NCBI RefSeq assembly: GCF_016801025.1
Contig: NZ_CP068983.1
Span: forward strand, 4,270,501 to 4,334,500
DNA: 64,000 bases
Direction: 5' to 3'
Source: Paradevosia shaoguanensis
GTDB lineage: Bacteria; Pseudomonadota; Alphaproteobacteria; Rhizobiales; Devosiaceae
Shown here: positions 1 through 14,200 of the stretch, piece by piece
Position numbering within the stretch: position 1 is the first letter of the stretch
Layout of the letters: each line of letters starts with the position of its first letter
Program-made: the position numbers and the translations under genes
The notes under the pieces: model-generated
Databases searched by the model: none
The model's input: only the letters and a program-made list of their open reading frames with translations
What the model was told of the DNA's origin: nothing

Positions 1-1
1 C

Positions 2-1588
2 AATTCCGTTGCCCTGGCGACCGAGAAACTAACGGCGATCAATGAATTCCTCCTGGCTCATATTGCGGCCAACGTAACCGCCGATGACATTTTGGCCGCT
101 GTCGAGTTGCAAATGACGGTCGAGAAGGCATTGGCCGGCCCGGCTTCGGCAGAAACCGTACGAAGCCTAAAGGCCGCAGAGGATGAGCTTGTGGCGCTAA
201 ATCTGGAGGCAGCACATGCTGACTTCGTCGGCCGGAAGGCGGCTCGCACGTTGGTCGCGGAGGCCGATACTTCGACCAACGGGCTGGCCATTACACCCGC
301 CAATGCAAGTCTTCTCGAGGGTAGCCCTGACGATCTGATTGTTCTGCGCAACAGCGCCGCACCTCACCTGGCCTATGATCTTTTGGGCAAGCTTCGCGTG
401 GACGGCGGGGTCGCAAAACTCTGTTGGCTTCACGCTGCACCCGGCAACAGCGTGGCCTTGCTCTTGGCACGCCAGCAGCTTGGAGCTCAGGGCATCGCGC
501 GAACGGATCTGGCGCAATGTGAGCACCCGCTGCTCGAAGCCGATCTTGCGGTATTGCGCCGCGGCGACTTTCTAGCCCTGACCCCAAGCGCGGCGCAGCC
601 GTTGGTTGCTGCGTTCGAGGACGGGCGGCTCAAACTGATCGTCAGTATCGCCGGCAGCGACGCTTCGCGAGAAACCGAAAGGCTAACGGCCGACGCCGCG
701 TCGATCGCCGCTCGGGTCAACACCGAAACCGCACGTGGTTTTGGTGTGCTGCGACTGCCGAACGGCAAGGGTGGCATTTGTGCTGCGGTTGCCGACATGC
801 AGCCGCACGGCAGCAGTCTCTCCAAGCGTGCCGACAGTTTCGCGTTCTTGTTCGCCGATCCTCGTTTCACATCGCCGATGTCGACCAATCAGGCCTTTGT
901 CGCCGCGCAGCGCGGCCAATGTTCGGGCCTCTACGCCGCCGCTGCAGATCTGCGGTCTCTGTCAGGCGCACTCCAGCGAGCGGACATTGCGTTCACTTTC
1001 GCTCCGATATGGGTAGAAGCGAGCGAGGTGGATGACGAGATCTCGCGCCTGGCACAAGAGAGTACTCGCCAGCAGCAAGAAGCTCAGGCCGCGGCTGCGC
1101 TTCTAGCGGCAAAGACCGCGGACCAACGCTCCGCTCTCCAGACGCGTCAGGAGGAACTGCGAGCCGAATACAAGAGCCGTGCGACAGGAGCGCAAAAGGA
1201 CATTGCCGACCTCGTCCGGGAGGCCGTGCGAACGGAAAATCTCGGGGCGCTCACGCTTTTCCCCGCACTTCAGGAACACCTGCGCGGTGTCGTTGCCGAC
1301 AAGTGGGTGATCACGGATACTAAAGACACGCTGGCTGACTACGGCACGGCAAAGTGGCAAGGCCGCAAGGTCGAGGCAGTGTTGGTTCGAATAGTTACCG
1401 AGCGCGAGAATGCCCTGCTTGGTCTTCACGCGAGCGATTGCGTCGTATTGGGGTATTTGGTCGATCCGGAGTTCCGGATCAATCGCGACCCGGTAGAGGC
1501 GGATTGTGCGGACCAGAGCCTCGTGACCCAGTGGTCCACAGGTCGCGGCATGGAAAGCGTCTGGAACCTGAAAGAGGCTCAACAATAG
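2..1588 (+). CDS. Hypothetical protein with C-terminal coiled coil (5' end outside window)
   Basis: The reading frame is open from base 2 with no stop, so the gene starts before the window; the TTG at 92 is not a convincing start. I do not recognise the family. The visible part (about 528 codons) has an alanine-rich mixed alpha/beta body. A glutamine- and alanine-rich helical stretch covers bases about 1020-1230 (ISRLAQESTRQQQEAQ followed by QTRQEELRAEYKS) and looks like a coiled coil. A small C-terminal domain with several beta-strands follows and ends in WNLKEAQQ. No signal peptide or membrane segment is seen in the visible part. No catalytic motif stands out, and no gene follows in the same direction within 20 kb, so context gives no role. 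Confidence 0.75.
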   Translation, partial: NSVALATEKLTAINEFLLAHIAANVTADDILAAVELQMTVEKALAGPASAETVRSLKAAEDELVALNLEAAHADFVGRKAARTLVAEADTSTNGLAITPANASLLEGSPDDLIVLRNSAAPHLAYDLLGKLRVDGGVAKLCWLHAAPGNSVALLLARQQLGAQGIARTDLAQCEHPLLEADLAVLRRGDFLALTPSAAQPLVAAFEDGRLKLIVSIAGSDASRETERLTADAASIAARVNTETARGFGVLRLPNGKGGICAAVADMQPHGSSLSKRADSFAFLFADPRFTSPMSTNQAFVAAQRGQCSGLYAAAADLRSLSGALQRADIAFTFAPIWVEASEVDDEISRLAQESTRQQQEAQAAAALLAAKTADQRSALQTRQEELRAEYKSRATGAQKDIADLVREAVRTENLGALTLFPALQEHLRGVVADKWVITDTKDTLADYGTAKWQGRKVEAVLVRIVTERENALLGLHASDCVVLGYLVDPEFRINRDPVEADCADQSLVTQWSTGRGMESVWNLKEAQQ

Positions 1589-2272
1589 CGCCTCTGTGTC
1601 CATCCAATGCCATCGCGGTGCCGGCGTCACTTGAACGGTGCCGACACCCACCCATCCTGTGAGAATTCCTAAGCGGCACAGCCGCGCCCGGCGGGACGAG
1701 GAATGCCGCCTCATCCTGAGCAAAACGAATAAAGTCAATTCCGACGGAGTACGACTTCGTCGGTATCGAGCCGATCGGCCGCTTTCAGCAGGACTTCCGC
1801 CCGCAGATATTCGAGCTGCTGGGAAACTGGCGTTAATGCGCAAACTCTCTCGCCGCATCTAGGCACCGACGCACCGACACTCGGCGTATTGCACTGGCTA
1901 AGACACTGTGGATGATCTTCGAATGCGCATGGTAGACGCCTGAAAATTCGGTGGTTTCCGATGATGCGAACGGTCACCGAACCGAGGGTGGCCGTCAGTC
2001 GGGCAGACTGATCGATCATTTCGTGCAAAAGGGCCGACCAATCAACGAACCGACCGGCCCCCCTAGCGAAGAGGAAGCGCCTCTACCATGTGCGCTCGGA
2101 CCCGCGGAGCACATGGCCAGGCTTTTTACGCCGGCATGATCCGCTCCCCGCTTCTCTTGCGGGAGAGATAGTTAACTCCCGGGGACGAAGGCGCGTTCAT
2201 CGAGCGCGAAGCTTGATCAGTGTCCACAGTTGCAGAATGGCCCGCGAGAGCGGGCCATTCTTTCGAGCACGG
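1589..2272. other. Gene-free stretch
   Basis: No convincing gene is visible. Around 1725-1836 one plus-strand frame stays open for about 37 codons and ends in a protein-like tail (RPQIFELLGNW then TAA). It may be the remnant of a decayed gene, but it has no start or family match. The only structured element is the hairpin at 2235-2260, which belongs to the adhesin gene converging from the right. Confidence 0.4.
2235..2260 (-). terminator. Hairpin after the giant adhesin gene
   Basis: A perfect 11-bp stem (GAATGGCCCGC pairing with GCGGGCCATTC) closes a 4-base loop. It starts 13 bases beyond the adhesin stop codon on the minus strand. No clear T-run follows in that direction, so termination efficiency is uncertain; the position makes a 3' processing or termination role likely. 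Confidence 0.6.
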
Positions 2273-5200
2273 CTAGATTTGGTTCGCTAGAACCACCTGG
2301 TGTATTGTGCCATCGGCGTCGTCGAAAATGATCTTCACGGTGTCCGGTGCCGGGTGATTGTCGGTACCGAGAGTTGCGACTGCCACGAAGTCCTTTCCTG
2401 CGCCCGTGCCATCGGTGTCGACGCTCAACACGCCGGTCGTGGCGTCATATTTGACGTAGTCATTGACGTGACCGCCCGGGGCCACCGAGAAGAGTTCGGT
2501 GAGATCGATCTTGTCTCCTTCGCTCCCATGGTAGTCGACGATCAAGTCAGCCACGCTCGCATCCGACAACTTGAACGTGTCCGCGCCAGCGCCGCCAGTA
2601 AGCGTGTCGAACCCCGCACCGCCGAAGAGGATGTCGTTGCCATCCCCACCCACGAGGAAGTCGTTACCCGAGCCACCGATGAGGATGTCATCGCCACCAT
2701 TGCCGTTGAGCGTATAGCCGCCCACCGTTGCGGGAGTCGTGTCGACAGCGGGCGCCTCATGGTTCGTCGCGCCTACTGTATTCGTCACCGTTCCGTTTGC
2801 CGTGGGCGACAGCCACCGATCCTCGGTACCCGTCGAGGTGGCAGAAATGCTCAACTCGGACGGCGAGATAATCGTGAACTTGTTCGAGCTGGAGTCGTAG
2901 CTAGCCGTGAAATGGGCCGCAGTCAGCTGGGTGACTAGGTCCGCAGCGGCGCTATCGAAGCGTCCCTCGTCTCCGCTGCCGCCTGTGGCATGTCCGACGA
3001 AGTCCGGCCATCCGGAAATGCTGATCTTGATGTTCTCTCCACTTCCCGTGCCAAAGTCGTCGATGCTGTCATAGAAGTCGATCGTATACTTCCATGGGTC
3101 GCCAGCAGCATTCACGATCCCGGCTGCCACGGCGAACGTGACTCCCGGGTTGCCGGACAAGGTCACGCTGCCGCCGCTGTCAAGATTGTTACTGCTCCAG
3201 GAGCCTCCCTTGGCAGCCAAGGCATTTCCGACCAGAGCTCTGAGAGCGTCATAGACGTTTTCGCCTGATCGAGCATTGGACGCCACGGTGTGGGTGTAGC
3301 TCGTTCCGTCAATAGTGAGGGAAACCTTGTCGCCAGCATCGTATTGCTTGGCGAAGGTAATCTTCGTTGATTGCGCCGTTGCGTTCGAGCCGGCGGCGAC
3401 CACGATGTCGTTGCCGTTACCGCCATCGATGCTGCCCGAGCTGTCCCTCACGACATCAACCGAGCCGGTGGCTGCTGAGACGCCGTTGGTGACATTGTAC
3501 TTGAACGAGCCACCCGAAGAGCTGCCGGAGTCGGTGATCGAAACCCCATCACCAACCAGCGATGCAGACAGGCTGCTCTGATTGCTCAAGCTGGTGATGT
3601 GCAGGCCAGCCTCGCCGGTATCGTTGGCGAGGAGTGCCCATTCCGGCACCACGAACGCCGTGCCGTTGCCGGCATTTGTAACGATCCGGTCGGCACCGGC
3701 CACGGTTGGATCGAAGGTGGCGATACCGAATTCGGGCTGAGCGACATAGTCGTTCTGCGCGTTCCCGGCCGTATCCTTGGCGCCCGTCACATCGATAGTG
3801 ATGTTGGAGAGCGTGGCGTTGGTATCCACGACCGTATAGGTGGCCGTGTAAATCGTGTTGCCATTACTCCAGACACCACCCGTCAGCACCAGAGCACCCG
3901 CGAGATCCTGGCCAAATGTCAGGTTCGGATTGGCCGAGGTGTCCATGGCCTCACTGAACTTGACCGTGACCACAAACTCGCCCGGGCCGATATCGGTACC
4001 CGTAAGCAGAGTGTCGTTGACGCTGACGTCGAGGACATTCGGGGCAACGTGATCGACCACACTGAGCGTGATCTTGAGGTCGGCGGTCGCCTTGTCGCCG
4101 TCACCATCGCGGATGGTGTACTTGAAGGTTTCCGCGGCCCCGGTCGGAACGTCAGCGCCGTCGGCCGTCAGCGTATAGGTGTAGCTGCCGTCCTTGTTAA
4201 TGACGAGCTTGCCGTACTGACCTTCGATCTCGAAATTGCCTGAGCCATTGGCAGTCGTGTCACTCTGGTTGCCGAAGGCGATGCCTACGACTTCAACCCC
4301 ATCGGCACCGGTATTGCCGGTGGTGACGTCACCCGTCGTCTTCAGGTCGCCCACAGCCGAAACAAAGCTGGCACGGAGGAGGAACGCGTTGGAAGCATTC
4401 TCGGTCGTGCTGATCTGCGTGACCGGTGTGCCATCCGGATTGTTAGCCGGGACAAAGCCCAGGATGTTGAGCGTATAGGGCTGGCCCGCGATGTTCACCG
4501 TCGCCGTGGAGTTGGAGATGGTGATGATGTCGTTATCGCGGCTGTCGCCCCAATTGTTCGGAGTCTCGTTGTGATTGAAGTTGATTGTTACCGGACCAAC
4601 GACAGTCGAGACGCCGTTGATGATGGCCGTGAACGTCACCTGCAGCTTAACGCTTTCCAGCGTGTCGCCCGAGACCGGGAAGTTGAAGTGAGTGAACGTG
4701 CCCAGCGTGAAGGCGTCGTTGGTAACCAGGCTGTTCAGGTTCGCCGCCGGAGCGTCCACGAACCCATAGCCTGAACCGCTTCCGTTCGGCCAGCGAATCT
4801 CATCGGTCGAGCCGTCGCCATCGCGGTCATAGCTGACCGGGTTGGACGAACCACTCATATCGACATTGGTCCACTTGGCAACAACGTTGGAGACGCCCAA
4901 CTCATCAACGTTGATAGTCAGCGTCGATTCCGCCGCGTTCGCCACCGGTACGTCGTCGATCACGGCCACGCTCACATTGTTGAACGTGTGGGTGTCATTG
5001 TCGCTGTCAGTCGCCTTGAACACACCGTCGAGGTTGATCGAGACAGTCCCTTCAACGTCGTCAGCGGCGTTGATCGCGTGGTGGTCTATATTGTCGAGCA
5101 GGGTGAACTTGAACTCACCGGTGCTCGAGTTGAGCTCCACCTTGAACACGCTGCGGTCGACAGCCGGGTCGAAGCCCGCCCCCGCAACATTGACGTAACC

Positions 5201-8200
5201 ATAGAGCACGCCGCCATTCATGGCGAACAACACCGGCTGGCCTTCCGACGTCAGATTGGCCCCGCCTACCAGCGAGACCTGGCCGCTCACGGTATTGAAG
5301 CCGTAGGTAACGGTGCCGTCGCCGCCCGTGAGCATGTCATGTAGCTCACCGGTGACGATGTTGGTGGTCACGCCGAGATTGCCCGCCGTGTCCTTGTCGT
5401 TGCCGTTCGCCGAGTTGGTATCGTCTAGCCCCCCCGCAAGCTGCTCCTCTTCGACAACGCCGGCAAACGTGCCGACCTGCTGGAAGGGCGTGTTGGCGTC
5501 CTTGACGGTGATCGACTGGGTAGCCTGCGACGGATCGCCGTCACCGTCCACGATCCGGTACTGGAAGCTAGCATTCACATCGGAATGGCCCGCGGTGCTC
5601 ACCGGCTTGAAGGTCCAGTTGCCGTCGGCATCGAACGTATAGGTGCCCTTGCCGGCAACGACGTGTGAACCGGCTATGGCAACCCACGTGCTGCCATTGT
5701 CGAACGAGACATGGGTCAGGGTAGCACTGTCTGCACCCTGCGCGTCATTAGCCAGCACATTGCCGCTGATGCCGGCTACACTGTTCTCAAGCACCTCCTG
5801 CGCAATGTCATTGACTGCCGTTGGTACGTCGTCAACGATCGAGATCACCAAGTTGCCAGCCGGGGCCGCATCACCATCGGTGTCAGTCACCACAACCGGG
5901 AACGTCACCGAGGTGTCGTCGCCCGAGGTATTGTCCAGTAGCTCGTAGCTATAGTGGATCGTGCCGACGCCGGTGTTCGAGTTGAACACGTAGTAGGCGG
6001 TCAGAGCACCCAGGCTATCGGTGAACGTCTGGGCGACCGAAGTGAGTGCGTGCCCACCCAGTGAGATCGAGCCAACGCCATCGACCGAATTGAAGCCGAT
6101 CGTGCCAGAGGTCTTCTCGGAGTCCGTCGCCGCGGCCGAACCGGCGGCTTCGCCAGAGCGAGCTTCCAGGCCGGATTCCGACACCTGCGTGCCGGCTTCG
6201 CCAGCAGCTGGGATCGTTACAGTCGGGGCAGAGTCCGCCTGCAGAGTGATCGTGACGGTAGCTACCGACGGGTCACCGTCGCCATCAACGATCTGATATT
6301 GGAACGTAATTTCACCTTCTTCACCGGGAGCCGGCGTGTAAGTGAAGGTGCCATCGTCGTTATAGATCACCGAGCCAGCGCCGGTCAGCGAATCGGCCAC
6401 CAGGCTGATCTGATCCAGTGCCACGCTATCCGCACCCTGCACGTCGTTGCCGAGCACATTGACCACAACCGCCTGGTTCTCAACCGACTGCGTCTTAGCG
6501 TCGTCAACTGCCGTCGGAGCATCGTCGGCGATCGCGATCACTAGGTTGCCAGCAGGGGCCGCGTCTCCATCCGTATCGGTGACGACGACAGGGAACGTCA
6601 CCGAGGTGTCGTCGCCCGAAGTGTTATCCAACAGCTCGTAGCTATAGTGGATCGTACCCACGCCGGTGCTCGAGTTGAACACGTAGTACGCAGTCAGAGC
6701 GCCCAGGTTATCGGTGAAGGTCTGCGCCACCGTGGTGAGTGCGTGCCCACCCAACGAAACAGAACCGACACCATCGATCGAGTTGAACCCGATCGTGCCA
6801 GAGGTCTTCTCAGAGTCGGTCACCGCAGCCGAACCGGCGGCTTCGCCGGAGCGAACCTCGAGGCCTGCTTCTGACACTTCCGTTCCATCTTCGCCAGCGG
6901 CGGGGATCGTTATGGTCGGCTCCGAGTCGGCCTTAAGCATGATGGCCGCCGTCGCAACGGAGACGTCACCATCGCCATCGACGATCTGATACTGGAATGT
7001 CACCTGCCCTTCCTCGCCAGCGGCCGGCGTGTAGGTGAAGGTGCCGTCGTTGTTGTAGACCAGCGAACCGAGACCAACGAGCGAGTTGGCAACCAGGGTC
7101 ACCTGCCCGAATGCAACGCCGTCGGCACCCTGGACATCATTGGCCAGCACATCAACCACCACCGGCGCATTTTCGACCAGTTGCGTGACCAGGTCCGCCA
7201 TAGCCGTCGGGCCGTCGTCGTTGATGCTCACCTGGAGCACGCCTGCGGCGGTGCCACCGTTGGCGTCCGACACTGTCACGGCGAAGTCGTCGTTGACCTG
7301 GTCGGCAATGCCGCGATCGCTGTCGCCATCGGTGCCCACGATGATGTCGCCGTGGTCGCTCGTGGCGGCAGTGAGGGTGTAGGTGTAGTGCACGACCTTA
7401 TTGACGGTATCGATGCTGTCGATGTGCAGCTTGCCGTAGGCGCCATCGATATTGGTACCCACCGCGATGGCCACGCCATTGATCTTGATGGTCGTGGCGC
7501 CTTCACCGTCGGTGTAGGCGAACGCGCCGGTCGTACGTTCGCCGTTATTGTTATTGGGAACATTATCGGCCAACTCGGCACTGCCGTTTGGCAGCCCGGC
7601 TTCGTCGACAACCGTGCCGGTCGACCCCGTCTGCGGCAGCGTCAGGGTCGGCAGCTGATTGGAAACGTGCACGTTGATCAGGCCGCTCTCCGCATCGCCA
7701 TCGCCATCGGTCACCGTCAGCTTGAAGCCGAGGTCGATCTGGGTGGGGCCGGAGGTGCCAACAGTTACGCCTTCCAGGTCGATCTTGGCCTTGCCGTCGA
7801 TCATCAGGAACTCGACATAGTCGATGGTCTTGCCGGCCGGGGCCGTAATGATCAGGTTCGCAGTTGGGTCGCCAATCTCTGAAACCGAGGCGAACGTGCC
7901 ATCACTGAAGCGAACGACATAGGCGATCTTGTCACCCGTGCCAGCACCGAGGTTGAACTCGATGCTGGAGGGCGAGACGACGGATGTGGTCGATGGCGTT
8001 TGGCCGTTGACATCGGCAATCGTGCCGAAATCAAAACGCGTAAGTTCGTTGGAGTCGAAATTGGCGTTGTTGACGCCCCAGCCGTTGGTCGATCCGCTGA
8101 TATCGGCGGCACTGACGCTAGGTGCTCCTCCGCCGAGCCAGTTCGTCAGGTTTTCGGGTGACGCCTGCCACTTCCAGCCGCTAAGCACCGCTACTTCCGT

Positions 8201-11200
8201 GCCGTTTACGCCGCCGGTGGTCAGGACCTGATAGTTTGTGGGGCCGGCGCCGTGTGCGGTGGATGCCGACACCAGCAGTTGCTGCTGGTCGCCGAAGTCA
8301 ATCGAGCCGAGCATGTTGAAGACATACTGGCCGGTGGCGGCATTGAGCGTAACGGTGAAGATCTGCGCGTCGGCCGGCGGCTCGCCATTATACGTGCCGG
8401 TATAGGCCACGAGGCGCGAACCATCATTGCTGGTCCAGTAATGGACGGCTTCACCGCCCGACGTGAGCCCCTGGGGCGGGACGCTGCCAGCAAGGCTTGC
8501 CCCGCCGATGCCGTCGGCGCCAGGATGGAATTCGAACGAGCCGGTGTGAGAGGCAACGCCGTTGCCGACGTTGATCGCCTCGACCGGGCCGAGATCCGGG
8601 GTATCGTCGTTGACCTTGACCGAGAGCGTGCCGGAGGCCTCGTCGCCATCATTGTCGGTAACGGTGTAATTGAAGACGAGGTTGAGATTGTCCTCGTATT
8701 CGATTTCCGTCGCGCCGGTGTTCGGATCGTTGGTCAGCGGGTGCGCCAGCGGCAAGTTCATGGTGAGCGTATAGGCACCCGTCGCGTCCACCACGAGGGT
8801 GTAGACGGTGTGGCTGATGCCACCGACCATGATCGTGCCGGTCAAGGTGCCGCCCTGCCCGTTCACCGTCCAGGCGGACGACACGGCATGGGTGGAAGCT
8901 ATGCCCTGGCCATCCACAAAGATCGCCGAGAGCACACCGGCCGGCCCGGTTTCACCGGCAGCCGTCAGACCTGAGACGACGATGGACTTGAGGCCATCGG
9001 CACCCGCCGTGATCGGGAGCGTACCGGAAACCATCGAGGCCTTTTCCGGATCGTCGACGTCGCCATTGGCGCCGTTGACTGTGATCCCGCCCGACTGGCC
9101 TTCATCATCGAGGATGATCGAAGCCGTGGCATTGCCGGCTGTTGGATCGGAGTCCTGGAAGGAGAGCTGGCTGCCCAAATCGATATGGCCGGAAGCCTTG
9201 TCGCCGTCACCATCCGTAGCTGTCGCCGTCAGGATGATCTTGCCGCCGGCAATGCTGACAACCTGATCGGCGCCATTGCTGCCATGCTGGAGAACGCGCT
9301 GCTGGTCGAGCGTCACGGTACCGTTGGCGTCAACGGTGAGGCGGAATACCACCGCGCCGTTACTGTCGCCGATGCGGCCCTCAACGGCACCACCGGAGGT
9401 CGTATAGAGCAGGACGTGCTGGCCCGTTGCGCCATCGACGAGACCGCTGTCGGTCCCCTGCGCGCTAACTTCGAGCGCATAGGAGGCCGAGCCGCCATCC
9501 GCGCCGAAGTCGAAAGTGAAGGCCGAGGCAAAGCTCTTGGAGTCATCGCTCCCAAGCGTAGCATCACTCACCGACAAGCCGGCGATTTCGACATTGCTGG
9601 TTGTGACTGTGGGCACGTCGTCGTTGAACTCGATCTTCAGGGTGCCGGTCGCCGTATCGGCGGCCGACGTGTCGGCGTCAGAGTCACCAACGGTGTAGTC
9701 GATCGAGACGTTGACGCTGGCTTCGGTGTTGTCGCCCGCGGTATGCGCTACCGGCAGAAACAGCTTGAGGTCATAAGCGCCAGTCGCGGCGTCGGTGATC
9801 TTGATCTCGAAGAGATTCGAGCCCGCACGGGCGCCGCTGACGATGGTCGCGGTCAAGACGCCAGCCGCCCAATGATACTGAACCGTCTCCTGGCCGACAG
9901 TGTCGGTCTGGCCGTCCATGCCGGCGAAGCTATAGACCAGCGCGCCGTTGCCACCGCTGCCAGGCAGCGTGCCGGAGAAGGTGGACTCGTTGTTGTCCGG
10001 ATCAGGCGTAACGGCGATGTCGCCGGCACCGGCATTGGCGTTGCCGCCGGCCAGACCGTCGTCATCGACCGCGGCGAAGGCTTCGCCGGCAGTCGGGGCG
10101 AAGTTGGACTCCTTGACCGAGAACACCACCAGCCCATCGCCCAGCGAAATCCCGTCCCCGTCGCCGTCACGGGCAACGATGAGGGAGCCGAAGTCGAGGT
10201 TGAGGCTGCTGGCGCCGTTGTGGTCGAGCGGCGCATAGAGCGTCAGCACGGCCTTGCCGTTGACGATCGTCAGCTCGAACACCTTGGCGTTGTCGTCCGT
10301 GAAGCCGGTCACCGTGGTGCCGTTCGAGGAGATGTGGACTTCCTTGCCTTCGGAATTGATCGAACCGAAATCGCGATCGGCGAAGGTCTGGAACGAGAAG
10401 GCACCATCGGCAAGGGCCCCGTCGGCGCCGAAATTGACCAGCGGCATCAGGTCAACCTGGGCAGAGGTCGTTTCGGCAGGCGCCGTGACGACCTGGCTCA
10501 CGCCCATGTTGTCAACTACGACGTAGCCGGCAAAGTTGCTCGGCGGCACGATTTCCAGTCGTGCGAGGGCAAGACCATCGAAAACCGTGCCTGTCGCATC
10601 AAAAACTGACACTGGGGTCGTGGTCACGGGATGGACCGTTTCGACCTTGAACGTACCAAGGGCAATCTGGGTCCCGTTGGCATCGTAGCCGATCAGGGTC
10701 ACTTCCTTAACACCGGTATACGCGCCGTTCATGCCGATGGCGGCTGTGTCGAAGGTGAACGTCGTGCCGGGCTTAGCGGTGAAGACGATGGCATTGGAGC
10801 CGCTGTTAGCGGGCGGTCCCTGAAGCGTGTAGTCGTTGACAAAGTTGGCGACGACGGAGCCATCGTTAACTGACAGATTAGGCCCAAGATCAGGAGCCTG
10901 GCCGTTAACGCCATTGAAGTCGTAGAGGACTTCGACGGTCGAAGTCGTCGGCATGCCCGGCTCGTCCATCTCGGTCGCGGCCGGAGCCTGGGTGATGGCA
11001 TCCGGGGTGTCGTCATCGACGTTGATCGAGATCGTGCCGGTGGCCTTGTCGCCATCGCCATCGGTGATGGTGAAGCCGAAGTCCAGCAGCAGGTTGTCTT
11101 CGAATTCGGTCTCGGTCTCCGAGGTCGCCGGATTGTCCGTCAGCGGATGCACCAGCGGCTGGAGCAGGTTGAAGGTATAGTTGCCGTCTGCGTCGATGGT

Positions 11201-14200
11201 GAGCGTATAGGCGTTGTGGCTGACGCCACCGACCATGATGGTGCCCGTCAGCGTACCGCCGGCGCCCGAAGCGCTCCAGGTCTGGGTCACGTCGTACTGC
11301 GTGCCGACATGGGTGGTCGGGTCGACGTAGATAGCCTTGAGGCCAGCAATGCCGCTCGCCACGATCGACTGCAGGCCATCAGCGCCGGCATCGAACACGA
11401 TCTTGCCGGAGGCGACCGTGCCCGAGCCGTCATCGCCGGGGCCACCCTGGATGCCGACGACAGTCGAAACGACGTCCTCGTCATCGAGCGTCGAGCCATA
11501 GACGGCCTTGAGGCTGACATTGTCGAGCAGCGCGCCGTTTTCGTTCTCGGCGCCCGTGCCGGCAAAGCCGAGCACGGCATTGGGGCCGGTGGCGGTAACA
11601 GTCAGCGTGATCTGATGCCAGGTGCCGCTCGCATACTCGCTCGATCCTGGCGGGATCGAGAAGACCTTGTGGCCTTCGAAATAGACATCCATGCCGCTCG
11701 AATCCGAGCCATCGCCGCGCGGCGCATACCAGAAGGTGAGCTGGTAGGTCTGGCCGGCTTCGGTGCCAGCGATCGTCTGCTGGATCGTGGCATTGGTATG
11801 GACCGGATCGGGCGTGTCGTGCGGGTTGCCGTTGCCCTCGGTGTCGCCATCGAGCTCGATGAGCGCGTTGCCGTCATTGGGCGCAAGGCCGCCAGCGCCG
11901 CCGGTCTGGACTTCGAACGGAATGCCATCGGCGCCCTTCGTCCAGCCATCGATGCTGCCATAGATCTCCCAGGCGGAACCCGTGAGCCCATGTCCGAGCT
12001 CGAAGCTGCCGTTGACGATCAGGTCCGGACCAAGCGTGGCCGCATTCGGCACAACCTGAATGACAGTCGGGCCGTCATCCTTGAAGACGATGGAGGCGCC
12101 GATATCGACCGACTTGGTGGTCGTGTCATGGTCGAAGTCGGTTGCCGTCACCTCGGCGCGCACGACCCCGTGGAGGTCGATGGCGTCATTGGCGTCGGTG
12201 CCATCAGGGTGCTTGAGCGCGAGGTACTGGGCCACGCTCACGTGGCCGGTGGCATCGATCGCAATCGCGAAAGCCGCGGGGCCGCTGCCATCCGCTAAGG
12301 TACGACCGACGATCAGGCCATCTTCAAGGAAGAGGTAGATGTGCTGGCCGGAAGTGGTGGAAAGGCCGGAGTCCGTGCCATTGCCCCCGTTGATCGTCAG
12401 CGAGACCGAATAGGTGAAGCCGTCATCGGCTCCGCCCACCGAGTTGTAGGTGACAACGGGGTTGCCGCCATTGGTGGCATAACCAAGCGCGCTTGACGCG
12501 TTGGTGACGCCGCCGAAGAGGTCGGCAACGGCCTGGGCGGAGGTATCGTTCTCCTGGAGCCCGGCGGTCTCGTCGCGGACGACTGCGGCGCCGCTCGCAT
12601 GGAGATCGAAGGCCGGCACGTCGTCGGTGACATTGACCGTCACCTTGCCCGCCAGGGACACCTTGTCGCCATCGCCGTCGGTGGCCTCGATGATGGCGCC
12701 GAAATCGATCGCCAGCGAATCCGAGTTTTGTGCGTGATCGATCTGATCGGAGAGCTTGAAGGTGAAGTCGCCGTTCGCGCCGATTTCGAGCGTGAAGAGC
12801 GTGTGGCCAGCGGCGGTCGCCGTCAGGGTATTCCCGACGATGCTGTAGCTCACGACCTCGGCGTGCGAAGTGAGGTTAAGCCCATTCAAGGTGGCAAGCG
12901 CATCGGCGGCAAAGCCGAAGCCACCGCCGGCAGCCGGGCCATCCGCACCGAAGTCCACGAGACCTGCCAGCGAACCGGTCGCCGAAGCGGCGCCGGCACC
13001 TGCGACGGACTCACTACCCGCGGACCATTCCGTCCGGATCAGGGCTTCCTCGACCGTGATCGACACCGAGTCTTCACCAGCAACCGGGCCATCGTCCTTG
13101 AACGAAATAGCGGAACCGATATCAACCTGCTTGCTGACGGTATCGCCGTCGAAGTCGGTGATCGACACAGCGACGCGCACGAGGCCGTTGAGCGAAACCG
13201 ACTCGTCGTTGTTGGTCGTATCCGGGTGCTTGAGCGAGAGATATTGCGCGATGCTCACATGGCCGGTGCCATCGATGGCGATGGCGAATGCCGCCTGCCC
13301 GCCTGCGATGCGACCGACGATGAGGTCACCTTCGACGTAGAGCGTGATCGGCTGGCCGCTGGTCGTCTCAAGACCCGAAGCCGTGCCGTTGCCGCCGACG
13401 ATTTCGAGCGCGACGACCGTATGCGAGACATTGCCGTCGTCGTCGGCGCCCATGCCCGTCGCGATGGTGACGAGCGGTGCATCCGAGGCGTTCGTGGCGT
13501 AGCCGAGTGCCGTCGGGGCGTTCGCGACGCCACTGAAGAGCGCGGCGACGTCCGAGGCGGTGGTGTCATTGCCCTGCTGGCCGGCGCTTTCGTCGATCAC
13601 GATAGTCGTGTCGCCGTTCCGCTCCGCCTTGAGATAGGGAATGTCGTCGGTGATGTTGACCGTCACCTTGCCATCCAGCGAGACACTGTCGCCGTCGCCG
13701 TCAGTAGCGACGATGACCGAGCCGAAATTGATGGCCAGGTTGTTCTCGTCGGCCATGCCGGGGGTGGGAGCCTGGTGGTCGAGCTGGTCATAAAGCCTGA
13801 AGGTGAAATCGCCGTTGGCGCTGATTTCCAGCGTGAAGACCAGGTGATGCGAACCGGTCGAGGAGATCGCGGTGAGCGTATTGCCCGAAACCGAGTAGAT
13901 CAGGTCATCGCCGTGGGCCGTGAGCCCGAGCGCCGTCAGAGTCGCAACGGCATCGGCGCTGAAGCCGAACCCGCCATTGGCGCCAGGACCGTCGGCACCG
14001 AAATTGACTAGGCCAGCGAGCGAGCCGCGGGCAACGGCGACGCTGCCTTCGGTGTCGTCGATATGCTCGGTATCCGAGCCATCGGCATTGCCGTCGTTCG
14101 GGCTGGTGCCCGCCGAATAGGCCGAAGAGATGTCGTCTTCGTCGACCGTGATGGACACCGAACCTTCGCCGGCCACCGGGCCGTCATCCCTGAAGACGAT